Assembly: GCA_936432065.2 (NCBI GenBank)
Contig: OW386293.2
Coordinates: 98,353,795-98,417,794, forward strand
Reading direction: 5' to 3'
Length of the DNA: 64,000 nucleotides
Origin: Rutpela maculata
Taxonomy: Eukaryota; Arthropoda; Insecta; Coleoptera; Cerambycidae
Shown: positions 23,469-35,922 of the stretch, piece by piece
How positions within the stretch are numbered: position 1 is the stretch's first letter
Layout: every line of letters starts with the position of its first letter
Notes under the pieces: model-generated
What the model saw: the letters and a program-made list of their open reading frames with translations, nothing else
What the model was told of the DNA's origin: nothing
Database searches by the model: none
Program-made: the position numbers and the translations under genes

Positions 23469-24890
23469 CAGGAAGCTTATAGAAAAAATATGTACGTAAA
23501 ATTTACGTACGATACCAATACAGTACAATAAAATATCGATACCGTTCTAGGGTTAAAAAAAGGTATTTCCAAACAGCTTTCGTCAAGTATGTCCAAAAGT
23601 ACTAACTACTTTATCGAAAAAATGTTACAGACCAATTACAGAAAGTACAAACTGGGCATTAATTATAATTTTTGTTTATTGATGTAGGATTAATAATTTC
23701 GGAGATATTTGGCATCCAAGTATTCATAAGATAATTATTTAGAGTGAGAGTTAAATATCTCAGAAACTGTGACACCTACGTCAAGAATGCTAATAGATAA
23801 AATAATAGGTTATTAATTAAGCTTTCAATTATTTTTTTATTTGTTTCTGTAGCATAAAAAAACAAAGAAGTTATGACCGAAGCAATGTGTGTCTTCACAT
23901 TTTTTTAATAACAACGTCGCCATTTTGTTACTTTAATTAGCCAGTAATTAAAAAAAAAGGAATTTCAAACTTTGTTTCTCATTAACATATAGTATGACGT
24001 AAACGCTCAAATTTTTTCGTTTGTATACAGCACTTGCTTTAGAAAAAATTACAGTTTGAAATATAAAGGTGCTTTCGATAAAGAGTAATTTTTTTTTCCT
24101 TTTGCAAATATCTCAATAAATATTAGTTTTATTGAAAAATGGGTAGAGACCAAAAATAAAGCTCATAACCTGATAATGAATTTTGCTTTACATTTATTTA
24201 CATAGAGATTTACATTTACATAGACATTTACATCGGAGATATGAAAGTTTACAAATGGCGTCCGAACGTTTATGAGGCGAAAAATTCAGTTTAATTGTTA
24301 AATATCTGACTCATGCTAATAAATGGAATTAAAGACAATTAATTGCGCTTTCAAATTATTTTTTACTCGTTTCTGTAGCATAAGAAATAAAGACGTTATG
24401 ACGGAGAAATGTGCGTATTTATATTTTTTTTATATAAAAAGTCGCCACTTTGTTACTCTTATTAGCCAGTAATTCAACAAATTTATCTCAAATACAGTTT
24501 TTCGTTAAAATGTAGCATTACCTAGATGCTCAAATTTTTTTGCTCATTTAAAGCACTTGCTTTAGAAAAAAATGCATTTTAAACTTTAAAGGTAATTTCG
24601 AAACACTTGGATGCCAAATAAAAACTTAAATATCTCCGAAATTATTAATCTTACATCCATAAACAAAAAATATAATTAATTACCAGTTTGTACTTTCTGT
24701 AATTGGTCTGTAACATTTTTTCGGTAAAGTAATACTTTTGGAGATAGTTGACGAATGCCGCTTGGAAATACCTTTTTTTTAAACTAAAATCGCAATTTTG
24801 TTATAACGTGTCGTTATAACTTAAAAACTATCGATTTATGTGGAAAATTGCATAGAACCTTTTCTTCTTAAAATTCGGTTCCTATTCAGC

Positions 24891-25074
<184 letters not shown>

Positions 25075-25948
25075 AAGTGCCACCCCCGAGAAGAGGTGAC
25101 ATCCACCCCCTATAAATTAGCAAGCCCCCGCACAATATTGAAAATTTTCTGTGAAGCATTTACTATTATACTGACAAAAATGAACGAAATCCGTTCAATA
25201 TGACATTATTCCGAAGTTAAAACCTCTAGTTACTGTACTATTATTTGAAATATAATTCTTAAGAAATATAGTCCTGTCCGATATGTATTGATCAATCGCC
25301 ATCTTGGAAAAAATAAAAAACACCAAGAGTAGCCGAAAAAAATCAAAATTAAATATATTTTCTATAAGAAGTAATTTCACCAAAGTTGCCAAAAATAAAA
25401 CTCATTTATGGTCAAATATAATGCACCCATCCCGGACACCGTATGTCAAATAGAACGGTCAAAAATGGCGGACAAAATGAAATCTTTAATTTTTCGCCAA
25501 TTATCAAGGAGGCAATGTACGTCACTTTTTTTTCTGGTGTTCCGGATTGGTGCGTTATATTTGACCATAAATGAGGTTTATTTTTAACAACTTTGGTGAA
25601 AAGATATTCAATTTTGATTTTTTCGGCTATTCCTGGTGTTTTTTATTTTTTTCCAAGATGGTGGATTGACCAATACGTATCGGACAGGTCTATATTTTTT
25701 AATAATTTTATTCCAAATAAGCCAATATTTTTAAAACTGCCAACCGATTACTAGTACAAAATATATTAAGCAGATAAGTTGAAAATCCGTGAAAGCGTGT
25801 CAAAAAGTGCATATCACTTTTGACGCACACGGAATTTTTGGGCACAATTATATTTTTCGTAATCGTAATACATAAAAATTAACAATAAAATTTCAGGTGA
25901 AATGTTGTCGCCGAAAAAAAATTAAATTAAATCAGTTCGACTGTACTA

Positions 25949-26649
25949 ACAGCGATAGCAAATATTTGTTAAAAAAATTGTTTTTTTAATCTTCCGTTTG
26001 TTAATTTAATTATCTCTAAAATACCGCTTCATTCGTCCATTTATCTCCATTATTGCGTTTTATAGTTACTTCAATGATGGCGCAATGTACAAACAAATTT
26101 TGGCATTCACAAAAAAAATGTTTAAAATATTTTAAAAAAATAGCCTATAATATTGTAAACTGCAATACCTTAACTGAATAATGGTGGAATAATAAGGATT
26201 TATGCGCTTTATTTGCAGATTTATATGTTTCCGTTTCACGGCATATTTTAAATCACATATCGATTGGTTTATCACATGTGCATAAGGGATAGTCAGCAAG
26301 GTGCATATTGTAAGGATATGTAAAACTTCCATGATTAAATGCTAGTGTGGCTAATAGTCCGTGACCGCCCTAGATAGTTGAATTGATTTATATAATGGTT
26401 GTTTTCCTACGTTAGGGAAGATCAAACCATAATTGAATATTTCCACTATAAGAATATTGGTCCAGTGAGTTTACCATTTTTCATACATTCCGTTTTTTTT
26501 ATACAGCAGCAAATCCTCATAGGATACTTTTCCATTCCTGTGAGCACATTCATATTTGATGTATCCTTAGCAAGTAGATCGGCTATTTGTCGTTCTTTTG
26601 TTTACAACAATGTGCTTTGACCCGTATGACATTGACAGATTTACTTCTA
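25949..26649. other. Unassigned non-coding stretch
   Basis: AT-rich; short frames only; no repeat partner recognised. Confidence 0.45.
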
Positions 26650-27042
26650 TAGGCCAGTCCAATACGCTGTCACTTTGCTTTGTTTGTACTACAGCAACCA
26701 TCTTTTGTTGGTAAGTTAGGGTTTTTGTCAGGCCTAAAGGACACCATACACGTTCAGCAATAATGTCATTCCAGCAGATCATTACAGAAATATCATTACT
26801 AAAAATTTTCCCGTCATTCCCTGTCATTATTTTTCACACCTTACATGTTCATTATTTAAGAAAAAAGCATATCTAGCTATAATTATTGAATTAAGTATGA
26901 CTGAAAAAATGCGAAAATTCAGGTAATGAGATTACTGAACGTGTATGGTGCCCTTTAGGCCTGTCGAAAACCCTAACTTGCCAACAAAAGATGGCTGCTG
27001 TAGTACAAACAAAGCAAAGTGACAGCGTGTTGGACTGGCCTA
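26650..27042. mobile_element. MITE with TAGGCCAGTCCAA termini
   Basis: TAGGCCAGTCCAATACGCTG then TCACTTTGCTTTGTTTGTAC at the left is mirrored by the right end to 27042. Arms of over 110 bp also share CCATCTTTTGTTGG and CCTAAAGGRCACCATACACG. No coding content; superfamily not determined. Confidence 0.85.
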
Positions 27043-27055
27043 TTCCAGATGAAAA

Positions 27056-27345
27056 AAATAGTATATTGTGTATTTAGGTGTGAAAGCAATACATTCCCGG
27101 ACGACGATGCAAATTGTTGGCCGAGGCGCTAGCCGAGGCCAACAAGCATCGAAGTTCGGGAATGTGCTTTCACACCGAAGTACATATACTATTTTTTCTG
27201 AAATCACAATCAATATTATTATAAATTAAGAAATTTGTATTACTGCATAACATTTCTTCATTACAATCTAACTGCTTACGAATAAATGCAATTTTAATGT
27301 GAGTTGGTTTGTCTGCGTGTATTTATTTACTGTCTAAAATATAAA
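27056..27345 (+). repeat. Hairpin-ended dispersed repeat, copy 2
   Basis: Inverted homologue of 15046-15315. The first ~130 bp form a hairpin: TAGTATATTGTG..GGTGTGAAAGC..CATTCCCGG pairs with CGGGAATGTGCTTTCACACC..ATACTA. An extra GC-rich spacer (GTTGGCCGAGGCGCTAGCC) in the loop is absent from copy 1. Confidence 0.82.
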
Positions 27346-27348
27346 TAA

Positions 27349-27385
27349 AAAACCGTACGGGAATGTTACTTTCCCGTACGGTTTT
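27349..27385. repeat. Perfect 15-bp hairpin at the end of the repeat
   Basis: AAAACCGTACGGGAA and TTCCCGTACGGTTTT flank a 7-nt loop. GTACGGTTTTTTATG at 15046 is the matching edge in copy 1. Confidence 0.85.
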
Positions 27386-29337
27386 CTTGATAGTTGCTTG
27401 GCAACGAATCTTTTCCAGTCTGTTTGCTGATAGTTTCTTAGCAACGGACTAAAATACTGGAATTGTGCATTTTTCGATCTGAAATCGCGCCGAAAATGTA
27501 GACATTGCCGATCGATTTCAGAAAAAGTGTGTTTTTCTTCAAATGTCAGAAACACATGACATTTCTTAACTCATTTCATGACGGTTTTATTTCGGTATTT
27601 TTGTAGTGTGATTTGATTAAAACCAAAAGTCACTTCTATCTTATTATCTAGCTTTGCTGTCAGTACTGTCAATCCCAAGTCTGATAAAGTGATATGGTTG
27701 TACCGTGTTACGTTAGATTAGTTGAAGTCATTGGCGGCGCATTCCTACAAAAAAAATAAGGTAATTTTTTTGGTCATTTTTTAAACAATTTTTCATTTTT
27801 TTACTCCTTTCGGTGGGGACAACCTACTGTTAAATTTTCCGCATGTCTTGGTAGATCACGTTGTATATATTTTTTTAAATATACATTACCAATAACGAGG
27901 GTATATCTTTACGGAATTTTTGGTCAATAAATAAATTCTAGGTTTTACGACATCTCCGTGATGCCGAGGAGGATTTGGAAGGGGAACGGCAAGTTCTTCA
28001 TACGATTAACCCTTTGCATCATTAATCGACCACTGAACAGCTGATGCTTTTGCGTCAACCTAATTGGTTGTAAATTCGGCTATTCTTGATGAATGGCTTC
28101 ACGTTTATCACTTATTCACTGCAATTTCGGAATACTGTGTAAGACGGCCGGGTGAGATGCGTGTGATGGGAGCTCTCGCTTCGCACGATGAATGCTCACT
28201 CTCCCCATAATTACAGAATAGAGGTCGTGGAAGCTTGGAGCCTGCAAAACACTGTTTTTCGGTCGTGTAACGTATTTTTTTTTTCAGCCTACACTGTCAT
28301 ACAAAATCAATTTTGTATTATTTTTTGAATAAATTTTCTAACAACGACAAACAATAATAACTAATTAAATAAAATATTTTTACGACCGACACTATTATAC
28401 AACTTCAATTTCTGCTTATAACGCTTCAAAATCTGAATCCATATTTTCCATAACTTGTGAATTGACTTATGAAAACTCGTAAAAGTCAAGTGTATTTATC
28501 TATTTGATACTTATCTCAACAATTAACACAAATTCGTTTCCATAACAACGAGAATAACAGAAATCGGAAAAGCTTTTGCCAATCTCTAATGTCATTTTCA
28601 GGTCTAGCTTGGGAAAACGTTCATTTCTGCGGATAATTTCTCCAGAAAGGGTGTACTTTCTGGTCGGCCGAAAAAAAAAGTAATATCCATATCGCGTATT
28701 TTATTTAATATTGGTTTATTATAGAATTTAAATAATCATGAATGATATAATTTTTAAAATAGTTTCAGATACTTCCTATTACTCTAAGGAATACAACCGT
28801 TTCAGTTTTTATCATAAATTTTGTATATAGTTAAATGCTATACTCTAATAATGAAATTCCAGCAGAAGTAAGTTAAGTTAGTTAAGTTAGTTAAAAAGTT
28901 AAATAACAGTGTTACACAGTTCCATTGTATGACTGACCTTTTGAAATGACTGTTTTATTTGCAATTAAAACAATTTAATACTTCATTTTAATTAAAAGTA
29001 ACAGTAAAAATTTCTGTGGTTAATCGAATCTGTTTTCGGAGGCCAAAACACTTTCAAACAAAACAAAAAATAAAATTAGGAACTATTTTCATTGACAAAT
29101 TACGATATTCCAATACAACAGAAATTTACAATAAAAAATTTATATAGTTGTATTCGTTAGAACGATAGCAATTATTTAAAATAGTTTTCAAGATTATACT
29201 ATGTTTAGTTTTTTAATTATTTATAATACACCGAAAATAAACGCATATTTCCCTCTCACTGTGCAAAATCCTATCCTTAATATTAGGAATTTGATGTGGT
29301 GACTATATGTTATCCAGTTGAGGTTTCGGCAGCGTGT
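27386..29337. other. Unassigned non-coding stretch
   Basis: No gene-like frame. A GTTAAGTTAGTTAAGTTAG simple repeat lies near 28870-28900, and a locally GC-richer stretch at 28140-28260 has no recognised identity. Confidence 0.45.
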
Positions 29338-29436
29338 AAAACATGGAACGATTTTGCGTATCATCCTTGCGCAAGAGCCATGCTAATCTTCCTGGTATCG
29401 TTCCAATTTTAGTATATGTACTGGCAGAGCAAGTAC
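29338..29436 (-). ncRNA. U6-like: U6 spliceosomal snRNA-like sequence, probably a pseudogene
   Basis: Read from 29436 downward it begins GTACTTGCTCTGCCAGTACA, continues TATACTAAAATTGGAACGAT, GAAGATTAGCATGGC and TGCGCAAGGATGATACGCAA, and ends CGTTCCATGTTTT. This is the whole length of U6. The ACAGAGA box, which pairs with the 5' splice site, reads ACCAGGA, and the GAAGCG segment before the terminal CGTTCC is missing, as if deleted between two CGT triplets. Both changes would be expected to abolish function. No PSE/TATA was recognised upstream. It abuts a LINE fragment on the other strand, so it may have been carried by retroposition. Confidence 0.85.
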
Positions 29437-29439
29437 AGA

Positions 29440-30240
29440 CACAATACTTCCAAGTACCTTGGCCTGATCATGGATCATGGACAAAGGCCTAACATGGAGA
29501 CTGAACACAGAAACCATCGTCAAGAAGGCCAGGAGGACGAGAGCTCTAATCTATCCCATGACGGGCAGACGGAGCAGACTCAACCTGAGGAACAAGCTTA
29601 CGCTGATCAGGTCACTCATCCGGCCCCAACTGACGTACGCATTCGTAGCCTGGGCTACCAAGCGAACACCTACCTCCATCAGATCCAGAGAGTGGAGAAC
29701 GTCGCCCTCCGAACGGTGGTGAACTTCAGGGACTTGGATTACACCCCAGTCACCGAAATCCGGTAATCAGGAAAGAGCCAATAGAATTATACACATCAAA
29801 TTCCTAATATTATTACAATAAAATCTACGCCCTTGCCGAGGAGCGTGGGAACCCGTTGGTCAGGGATGCTACTGACTTCCACCCAGCCGACGCTCCGAGG
29901 CACAAGAGGCCGAAGATGCAAATTCTGGATAACGGGTGAGTATGAGAACCATACCACCGTCCGATGAAGCCAACCCACGGATAAGACATGGCGATCACTC
30001 AACCATCCACCCACGCGGGTACGGGACAAAACACCGTACAGTACCTGTAGTCACCCTGGCTCTTATTGTTCAACAAAATTGTTAGGTTTAAGTTTTTTAT
30101 TTATGTTAAACAGGAGCCCTAACGCCCCAATTTCATCTGTTGTTACAGCCGAAGCTAAACCCCTCCACCCGGCTCTAGACTGGACCTGGACCCAGCTGAG
30201 GCGCATTCATGTCTTTAAACATTAATAAATATCTTCGATT
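29440..30240 (+). mobile_element. Jockey-like non-LTR retrotransposon fragment (ORF2 C-terminus)
   Basis: Frames from 29440 give SKYLGLIMDHG, then in the next frame DKGLTWRLNTETIVKKARR, LIYPMTGRRSRLNLRNKLTL and IRSLIRPQLTYAFVAWATK, returning to the first frame for YLHQIQRVENVALRTVVNFR and YTPVTEIR. After a break, IYALAEERGNPLVRDAT and RHKRPKMQI match the expected extreme C-terminus. Several 1-bp shifts occur. It is noticeably more GC-rich than its neighbours, as expected of an imported coding sequence. 5' truncated exactly at the U6-like copy. Confidence 0.8.
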
Positions 30241-30640
30241 TGATTTTTGGCTCTGGGCAGACCAAAGATGTTACCAAAGCAGTTAGGTCTGCCCTTCCTC
30301 GAGCTACACAGCTCATCCTTACCCTACCGAGAATCCGAGTGACAGGATGTCAATTGGCAACATGTGTACTGGTAGTCAGTCCCTGCCAAAAACCACAAAC
30401 ACCCATACAGACCGGTGACTATCCGAACAAGCTGGCGAATAAAGAACACGAGGACAGAAGAGCGCCAGAAGATAAAGGCGTTAGCCAGCAAGGTTCAACG
30501 AGCCAGGACCCAAGGAGGTGGGCCGAAATCATCTGCACCGCTCATATTTGTGAGTGGGGCCGTTGTAAAGTAAGCTCGCCCGCCCTGCACGAGGCCGGTC
30601 CCCGGTCTATAGCGATGTACTGGAGTAACGGGCAATAGTC
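30240..30640 (+). other. GC-richer segment with an unrecognised 132-codon frame
   Basis: An open frame runs 30240-30638 but matches no family I know and may simply reflect GC-rich sequence. It directly follows the LINE fragment, so it could be the non-coding 3' region or another retroelement piece. Confidence 0.35.
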
Positions 30641-31083
30641 CTGCCCAGCACCAGACATCTATAGCCAAGAATATTGGCGACAGACACAAAAAAGGGTATT
30701 CTGTGGTACAGATGTCAATTTCCCATCGTAATTTTAGAATTCTCCCTCGTGAAGTAAAATGCAAAAGGTTTCTTGGCTAATTTTGATCGCATGGCAATAA
30801 AAAAAAAAACAAAGGACAGGAAATTAAATAAGCTTTGACCTTCTCTCTCTTCCTCAAAAACAGATGCAAATACCGCACCCTCACAAAATTCTATCATGGG
30901 TAATTTTTGTCGTATAGCAAAAAAAAAAAACGTGAAGTGAATTTGAAGTGAGTTTTATAAGATTAAAAACATTTTCTTTAATATATTTTCAAAAAAACTC
31001 CATTTTGATTAATATTACTAAACTTTTAACAAATAATATACAAATGAGTGAAAATCATCGATTTCCTGAAGTGTATAATAATA
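30641..31083. other. Unassigned non-coding stretch
   Basis: AT-rich with several A-runs; no gene or paired repeat seen. Confidence 0.45.
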
Positions 31084-31143
31084 TAGTAACTAGAGGCTTT
31101 CACTTCGGAATAATGTCATATGAAACGGATTTCGTTCATTTTT
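31084..31143 (+). repeat. Terminal fragment of the TAGTACAG foldback family
   Basis: TAGTAACTAGAGGCTTTCAC then TTCGGAATAATGTCATATGA and ACGGATTTCGTTCATTTTTG match the first 60 bp of foldback copies 1 and 2. The rest of the element is missing. Confidence 0.8.
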
Positions 31144-31802
31144 GGGAACTTAATACTAAACCGCAATAATTAATTTGTTTGTGAATCTGTTATGTTTTTG
31201 GCATTTATTACTTGTTATAATTTTTAAACCTCATTAATCTTCTGTTAGTAATTGTTTCTTGTTTTACAATTAGTTCGATTAACAGTATACCTTCTTACAT
31301 TTCGTATATTCAATTTTTTATTTACCAATAGCCTACTTTTTGAGATGATTAACATTTGCTCCTACACAACTTTAAATATGAATTCAACTTTTAATTCGCA
31401 AAAAATGGGAAGTTTCAAAAAAATAATTTTATATTCCTGAAATTTGGTATAGAGGTATAAAATTGCATTCTAAATAACTTTTCTTAATGGAATTTTTTCA
31501 TATTTTGAAAAATAAAGGTACTTTATTAGTGGTGATTTTTACAACTTTGCTTATAAAACACCCTGTAGAACACCAAATCAAGTCATTTTTGGTATACTTT
31601 AGTTTTACAACAAGCAGGACTCGATCCCCAGATACCATTCCAAAATTCCAAAATTTTTGGTCCATTACACCTCTTGTTACATCTATCCTGGGACACACTG
31701 TATATAGGTACTACACTATAAGCACTTCGAGACAGATATGTGATAAAAACTCAGTTACTAATTTTGTTCCTTATTGGGCGAAATTTCTCTTATTTTTATT
31801 GT
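31144..31802. other. Unassigned non-coding stretch
   Basis: AT-rich; no recognisable gene. ATCCTGGGACACACTGTATA near 31685 resembles one end of the 52978-53487 MITE family, without a visible partner. Confidence 0.4.
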
Positions 31803-31987
31803 GTTAAAAATAAAAGTAATTCCCTCATCGCCCTCTTTAATATGTTTTTGACTTAATATAGTACACATCCAAGAGATAAAACGATCCTTTTACTGGGTTA
31901 AAAATGAAAGTCATTTCCGCGTCGCCCTCTTTAATGGGTTTATGTCGTCATATACTACATATGCTAAAGACAAACATAATCCTTTAT
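31803..31987 (+). repeat. Two tandem ~94-bp units
   Basis: GTTAAAAATAAAAGTAATTC (31803) and GTTAAAAATGAAAGTCATTT (31897) start the two units. Both continue through TCGCCCTCTTTAAT and end near ATCCTTT. Confidence 0.75.
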
Positions 31988-32777
31988 CTAATCATATGCA
32001 TGTTTTCGGGAGAATTAAGAGTTTAAATAGCCATCACCAGGATCATTATACACACTTAATTAAACCGGAGAACCATAGCGTGATTATAGCGTAGATAGTA
32101 AATCAGAAAATCAAGCACAAAACCTTCATACCCACGTTACCAGATTTCCTTCAGCAAATAACGCACGCCTGAGAAAGGACACATAAATCATCCACGTGGT
32201 AACCATTAGGTCGTTTCAAGATAAGGAGTACTTTTAAGTGATATCGCGATCATAAAAATACAGGTTTCAAGGGGTAGATATTAGTATATTCGGTAAATAG
32301 GGGAATAATCTTTATTACTTCCTGAAATTTACGTATGCAAAATACCATAAAAATATTACTGAAATATTACGTTCACAAGAAGTTCCACAAAGTTCGATAC
32401 ACTGCTCACAATTTGAAATGAAACACCCAAAATAATAGTATATAATAGTCCAGTCAAAAACTGGTCCATGCATAATTTAAACGGGCCTCTTTATATGACT
32501 CTGATTTAGTTCAAGAGTAATTTTGTTATTGGTGGTTTTCGGCCGCCATCTTGGAAAATAGTGACAATCTCTATTTTCTCTTCTTATTCACAACGCCTTG
32601 CTAAAGTTTTGTGATTAGTACATTATTCTAGTTTGCTCTGTGAGGCACATAGCTTCACCAAAGATTTGTACCATCAGCTGTTGGTGACATAAACCCATCA
32701 TTTCGGAATGTGTCCTATTCCTCTCTTGCCATTTAGTTTTCCCTGAACTATCAACCACTCTATATTCTCCTTTTCCT
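31988..32777. other. Unassigned non-coding stretch
   Basis: No gene-like frame; no repeat partner recognised. Confidence 0.45.
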
Positions 32778-33232
32778 TCCACATTCAGTGGAAGTACACA
32801 AAAAAAAATTGAAATTTTTTATTGTTCAATTAGGCTTAAAATGTCATGAAACGTAGAGATTTTAAATTTGAGCAAAACAAATTCTTTCTGTCGTTCTGTC
32901 GGTCTTTCTGTCTGCAACTTTTTTTGTGCTCACGATTACTCTAGAACCGTTTAAGATATTGACTTGAAATTTGGTACGCGTATGTATTTTAACGGGATCT
33001 GGATATAGATTATATTTTGATCTTATTCTGTTGAAGTTTTGGGGGGTGAATTGGGGTAAATGGTAAATAGGTAAATCAAGCAAGTAAGAGTCCATAAAAT
33101 TGGTATTTAGTATATATAAGAGAAACTAAGGTCTCAAAAATTTTTCTTGAATTAGCCACACCCATTACCACCTTCACCACATTATTAAAGGGTGTAAAGA
33201 AAAACAAAATTGTGATTAAGTAGTGTGTATTT
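32778..33232 (+). repeat. Dispersed repeat, copy 1 (partner 47085-47560)
   Basis: It starts CTTCCACATTCAGTGGAAGT and shares with 47085-47560 the CTGTC-rich microsatellite, GATATTGACTTGAAATTTGG, GTAAGAGTCCATAAAATTGG and TATTTAGTATATA. Only one end is present here. Confidence 0.85.
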
Positions 33233-33303
33233 TATACCGCATTTTAAACGACTTCCCCACCGCCATTGGTAAGCAGGGGGCGACAGTGCTTTATAATGCG
33301 CCG

Positions 33304-33963
33304 CACAGTGGAAAAAAAAAAGCCTTTTTTGGACAAAAATCTGCCTACAAGTCAAATCTTAATCAATTTTGATCTACCTGGGCTTAAAATGTAGGTTATT
33401 GGCTACACTTACAGGGTATACTGCCTAAATTGCAAACCCCGATTTCCTAACCTCAAAAAATGTATCAAATCTGAGAGTAATCACTTTTTTCTATTTCAAC
33501 AAGTCAAATCTTGATCAATTCTGACAATCTTGGGGTTCACAATTTAGGCAGTATACGCTGAAAGGGTAGCTAATAACCTGCATTTTAAGTCCAGGATTGT
33601 CAAAATTGATCAAGATTTGATTTGTAGAAATAGAAAAAACTGATTACTCTCATATTTGATACATTTTTTGAGGTCAGGAAATTTAGGCAGTATATGCTGA
33701 AAGGGTAGGTAATAACCTGCATTTTAAGCCCAGGATTGCCAAAATTGATCAAGATTTGACTTGTAGTTGTAGAAATAGAAAAAAGTGATTACTCTCATAT
33801 TTGATACATTTTTTGAGGTTAGGAAATCGGGGTTTGCAATTTAGGCAGTATACTCTGAAAGTGTAGCCAATAACCTACATTTTAAGTCAAGGTAGATCAA
33901 AATTGATTAAGATTTGACTTGTAGGCAGATTTTTGTCCAAAAAAGGCTTTTTTTTCCACTGTG
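33304..33963. mobile_element. Transib-type MITE, CACAGTGG ends, CGCCG duplication
   Basis: CACAGTGGAAAAAAAAAAGC at the left and its mirror at the right (to 33963) head inverted arms sharing TTTTTGGACAAAAATCTGCC and TACAAGTCAAATCTTAATCA. Five-bp CGCCG flanks both ends (33299-33303, 33964-33968). CACWRTGG-like ends and a 5-bp CGNCG target fit Transib. The interior is about three direct or inverted modules with CAAATCTTGATCAATT and TTTAGGCAGTATA. Confidence 0.85.
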
Positions 33964-33968
33964 CGCCG

Positions 33969-34389
33969 TAGGCGAAAATTTTTCAGAAATGGCAAGTCCT
34001 TCGTATTTTTCTAGCAATCTAAATTCCTGTAATGCCACACCGAATTTTCTCCAAAAAAAGAAAAAAGGTAGACAATACCAGCAAAATAATTTTTTTCTTA
34101 CCTGGCTTCCTGTCAACCAAGAACATTTGTTATACTAGCTTGGTTTTTGAATGCCCGATATTGCTTTACATTAGAACATATTACGTACGTTGAATGGTTA
34201 AACTTGGCCGCATCCTAGTAGAGATGTATTTCCACCAGCCTTGGATAAACATCCACGAAAACGGAAACAGTTCCTCCCTTATGATAAATTTTTCTCGATA
34301 TCACAGATAATCTCTAACAGTAATTAATAAACACTGGGTTAACAAAGAAAAACACACAACTACACCAAACGTAAACACGAAAGTTAGGT
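33969..34389. other. Unassigned non-coding stretch
   Basis: CGCCGTAGGCGAAAATTTTT at its start resembles 44226-44246 in reverse. No gene. Confidence 0.4.
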
Positions 34390-34392
34390 TAA

Positions 34393-34999
34393 AGATATGG
34401 TCTATTTTAGGTGAATAGTCGAGGCGTTTAAACGTGGCGTTTAATCGTGTCAATATTTTTATACGCATATCATAGAGATGGTCTGTTTTAAGCGACCAGT
34501 CGACACAAGTCGCCACAAGACGACGTGTCTCCGGGCAAAATCGGTTGTCAGGCAAAACTCATCGAGCGCGTTTACTTAATCGCTTGCGATTGTTGCAGAA
34601 TGAGCTTCAAGGGTAATATTAAACTGATATCTGGTGATTCTAAAGTATGCTCTGAATTTAGTTTCAGCAGTCATCAATTAAATGTCTTTTTATCAGCGTA
34701 TTAAAATATTCTTCCTTTCTTCTTTGGACAAACACGTTATGAACTTTTCTTCGCTCTTTATTCATTAATGCCAATAGCAAAATATCATCATCCTCTGCTT
34801 CTTCCATAAGCAACTGTGCTGCAAGCACAAGTCCAGTAGCAGTCATTTTTGCCGAACGGATAAATAATGACTGGCGACTAGTCGATTACCGAAACTGACG
34901 ACTTAAACAGACCACTAGGTGCGTTTGAAGCGATTGGACGTGAGCGATTAAACGCCACGTTTAAACGCCTCGACTATTCGCTTAAAACAGACCATACCT
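34393..34999. mobile_element. PIF/Harbinger-type element remnant, TAA duplication
   Basis: The ends AGATATGGTCTATTTTAG and, in reverse complement, AGGTATGGTCTGTTTTAAG are flanked by TAA (34390-34392, 35000-35002). GTCGAGGCGTTTAAACGTGG then CGTTTAATCG recurs inverted. A second, inner copy of the terminal motif (ATGGTCTGTTTTAAGCGACC at 34478) is present. A 3-bp TWA target and the transposase-like peptide inside support PIF/Harbinger. Confidence 0.78.
34664..34846 (-). pseudogene. Harbinger-like transposase N-terminal remnant
   Basis: The 60-codon frame contains EEAEDDDILLLALMNKERRK then VHNVFVQRRKEEYFNTLIKR. An acidic-leucine start followed by K/R-R..V......R...Y..L is typical of PIF/Harbinger transposase N-termini. 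The catalytic DDE core is absent. Confidence 0.55.
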
Positions 35000-35002
35000 T
35001 AA

Positions 35003-35919
35003 GGGGTATTAATCGCAAATGCACATGCTAAAGTCTCAATGCCAAAGTAGAATAGGTGCCTCTAGACGCCAGTTTGACCAATCAGGCCGTCGTGGAGACA
35101 TGCCTCCATACACCAGTGTTGCCAGCATTTTTCAGGCTAATAATAGTATAAATTGTGGCTAGATTGAAGAAAAACGGGTTAAATCAAAAATCAAGCATAA
35201 CTAAAAGTACAAAACTGGATAGATCCAATCGCCGGGAGGAAATTTTTCTTGACGAGCGGGGGGGGACGCTGTGACGAATTTTTTTGATGGGCGGGGGAGA
35301 TACTGCGGCGATCGCTAAAACGGGCTTGATTTCGCAGTGAGGTGCTAAGGTGCTAAAACTTGCAAAAAGGGGTTAAAAAATGCACGAACGTACTGACGCT
35401 GGCAACACTGCCATAAACGTGAAATATTTGGTGGCTAATGACTGAGTACAGACGAAGTTGAGTTTTCTTATTTTCTTTCTACTTGACAACATTGACGGGG
35501 AACGCTGGAAGCAGTGGAAGCAACTATGAATTAGCCTTCACGTCACGTCTTTAGCAGTGCATTGACGCTAGTTCTATAACGCGCCTATTTAAAATTAATT
35601 TAAACAAGTGTGGGACAGATTAGCGCCAGAACGCAAATAAAAAATTTACACGTTATTTATCCATTTGTTAGTCTAGTCTAGTTTTAGGAATACATATATC
35701 TGATAACTCCTCTTGGAGACATATAGAGGCTGTATGTAAAATAATTGCACCCGTTTTTGTATAAATCAGTTGAGAAAAATTATTGAGCAATTTACACTTC
35801 TGATTTACTATTATGCTCACTTTCACTCACTTTCACTCAGTGGTTTCGTATAGTATTATTGCTCGGGGTAGTTCCAAGGAAAGTGAGAGAATTTTTAAAA
35901 TGCAGAAAAGACATACCTA
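35003..35919. other. Unassigned non-coding stretch
   Basis: No gene or paired repeat recognised; a G-run occurs near 35258-35268. Confidence 0.45.
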
Positions 35920-35922
35920 TAG

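Larger units (their letters stand above)
22659..23552. mobile_element. piggyBac-derived MITE in TTAA
   Basis: CCCTAGAACGGTATCGTACG at the left mirrors CGATACCGTTCTAGGG at the right, each flanked by TTAA (22655-22658, 23553-23556). CCCTAGAA ends and TTAA targets are hallmarks of the piggyBac superfamily. Subterminal GTACGTAAAATTTACG occurs on both sides. The paralogous foldback at 35923-37834 has the uninterrupted TTAGCTTAAAAAAA at the same place, a natural empty site. The interior retains a transposase N-terminus (23325) and a second MITE (22879-23270). Confidence 0.93.

Noticed and set aside
29338..29436. A functional U6 snRNA gene
   Set aside because: The ACAGAGA box is altered and an internal segment near the 3' end is missing.
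30240..30764. 132-codon plus-strand and 89-codon minus-strand frames
   Set aside because: GC-rich sequence lengthens chance frames; no family recognised, so left as unassigned.
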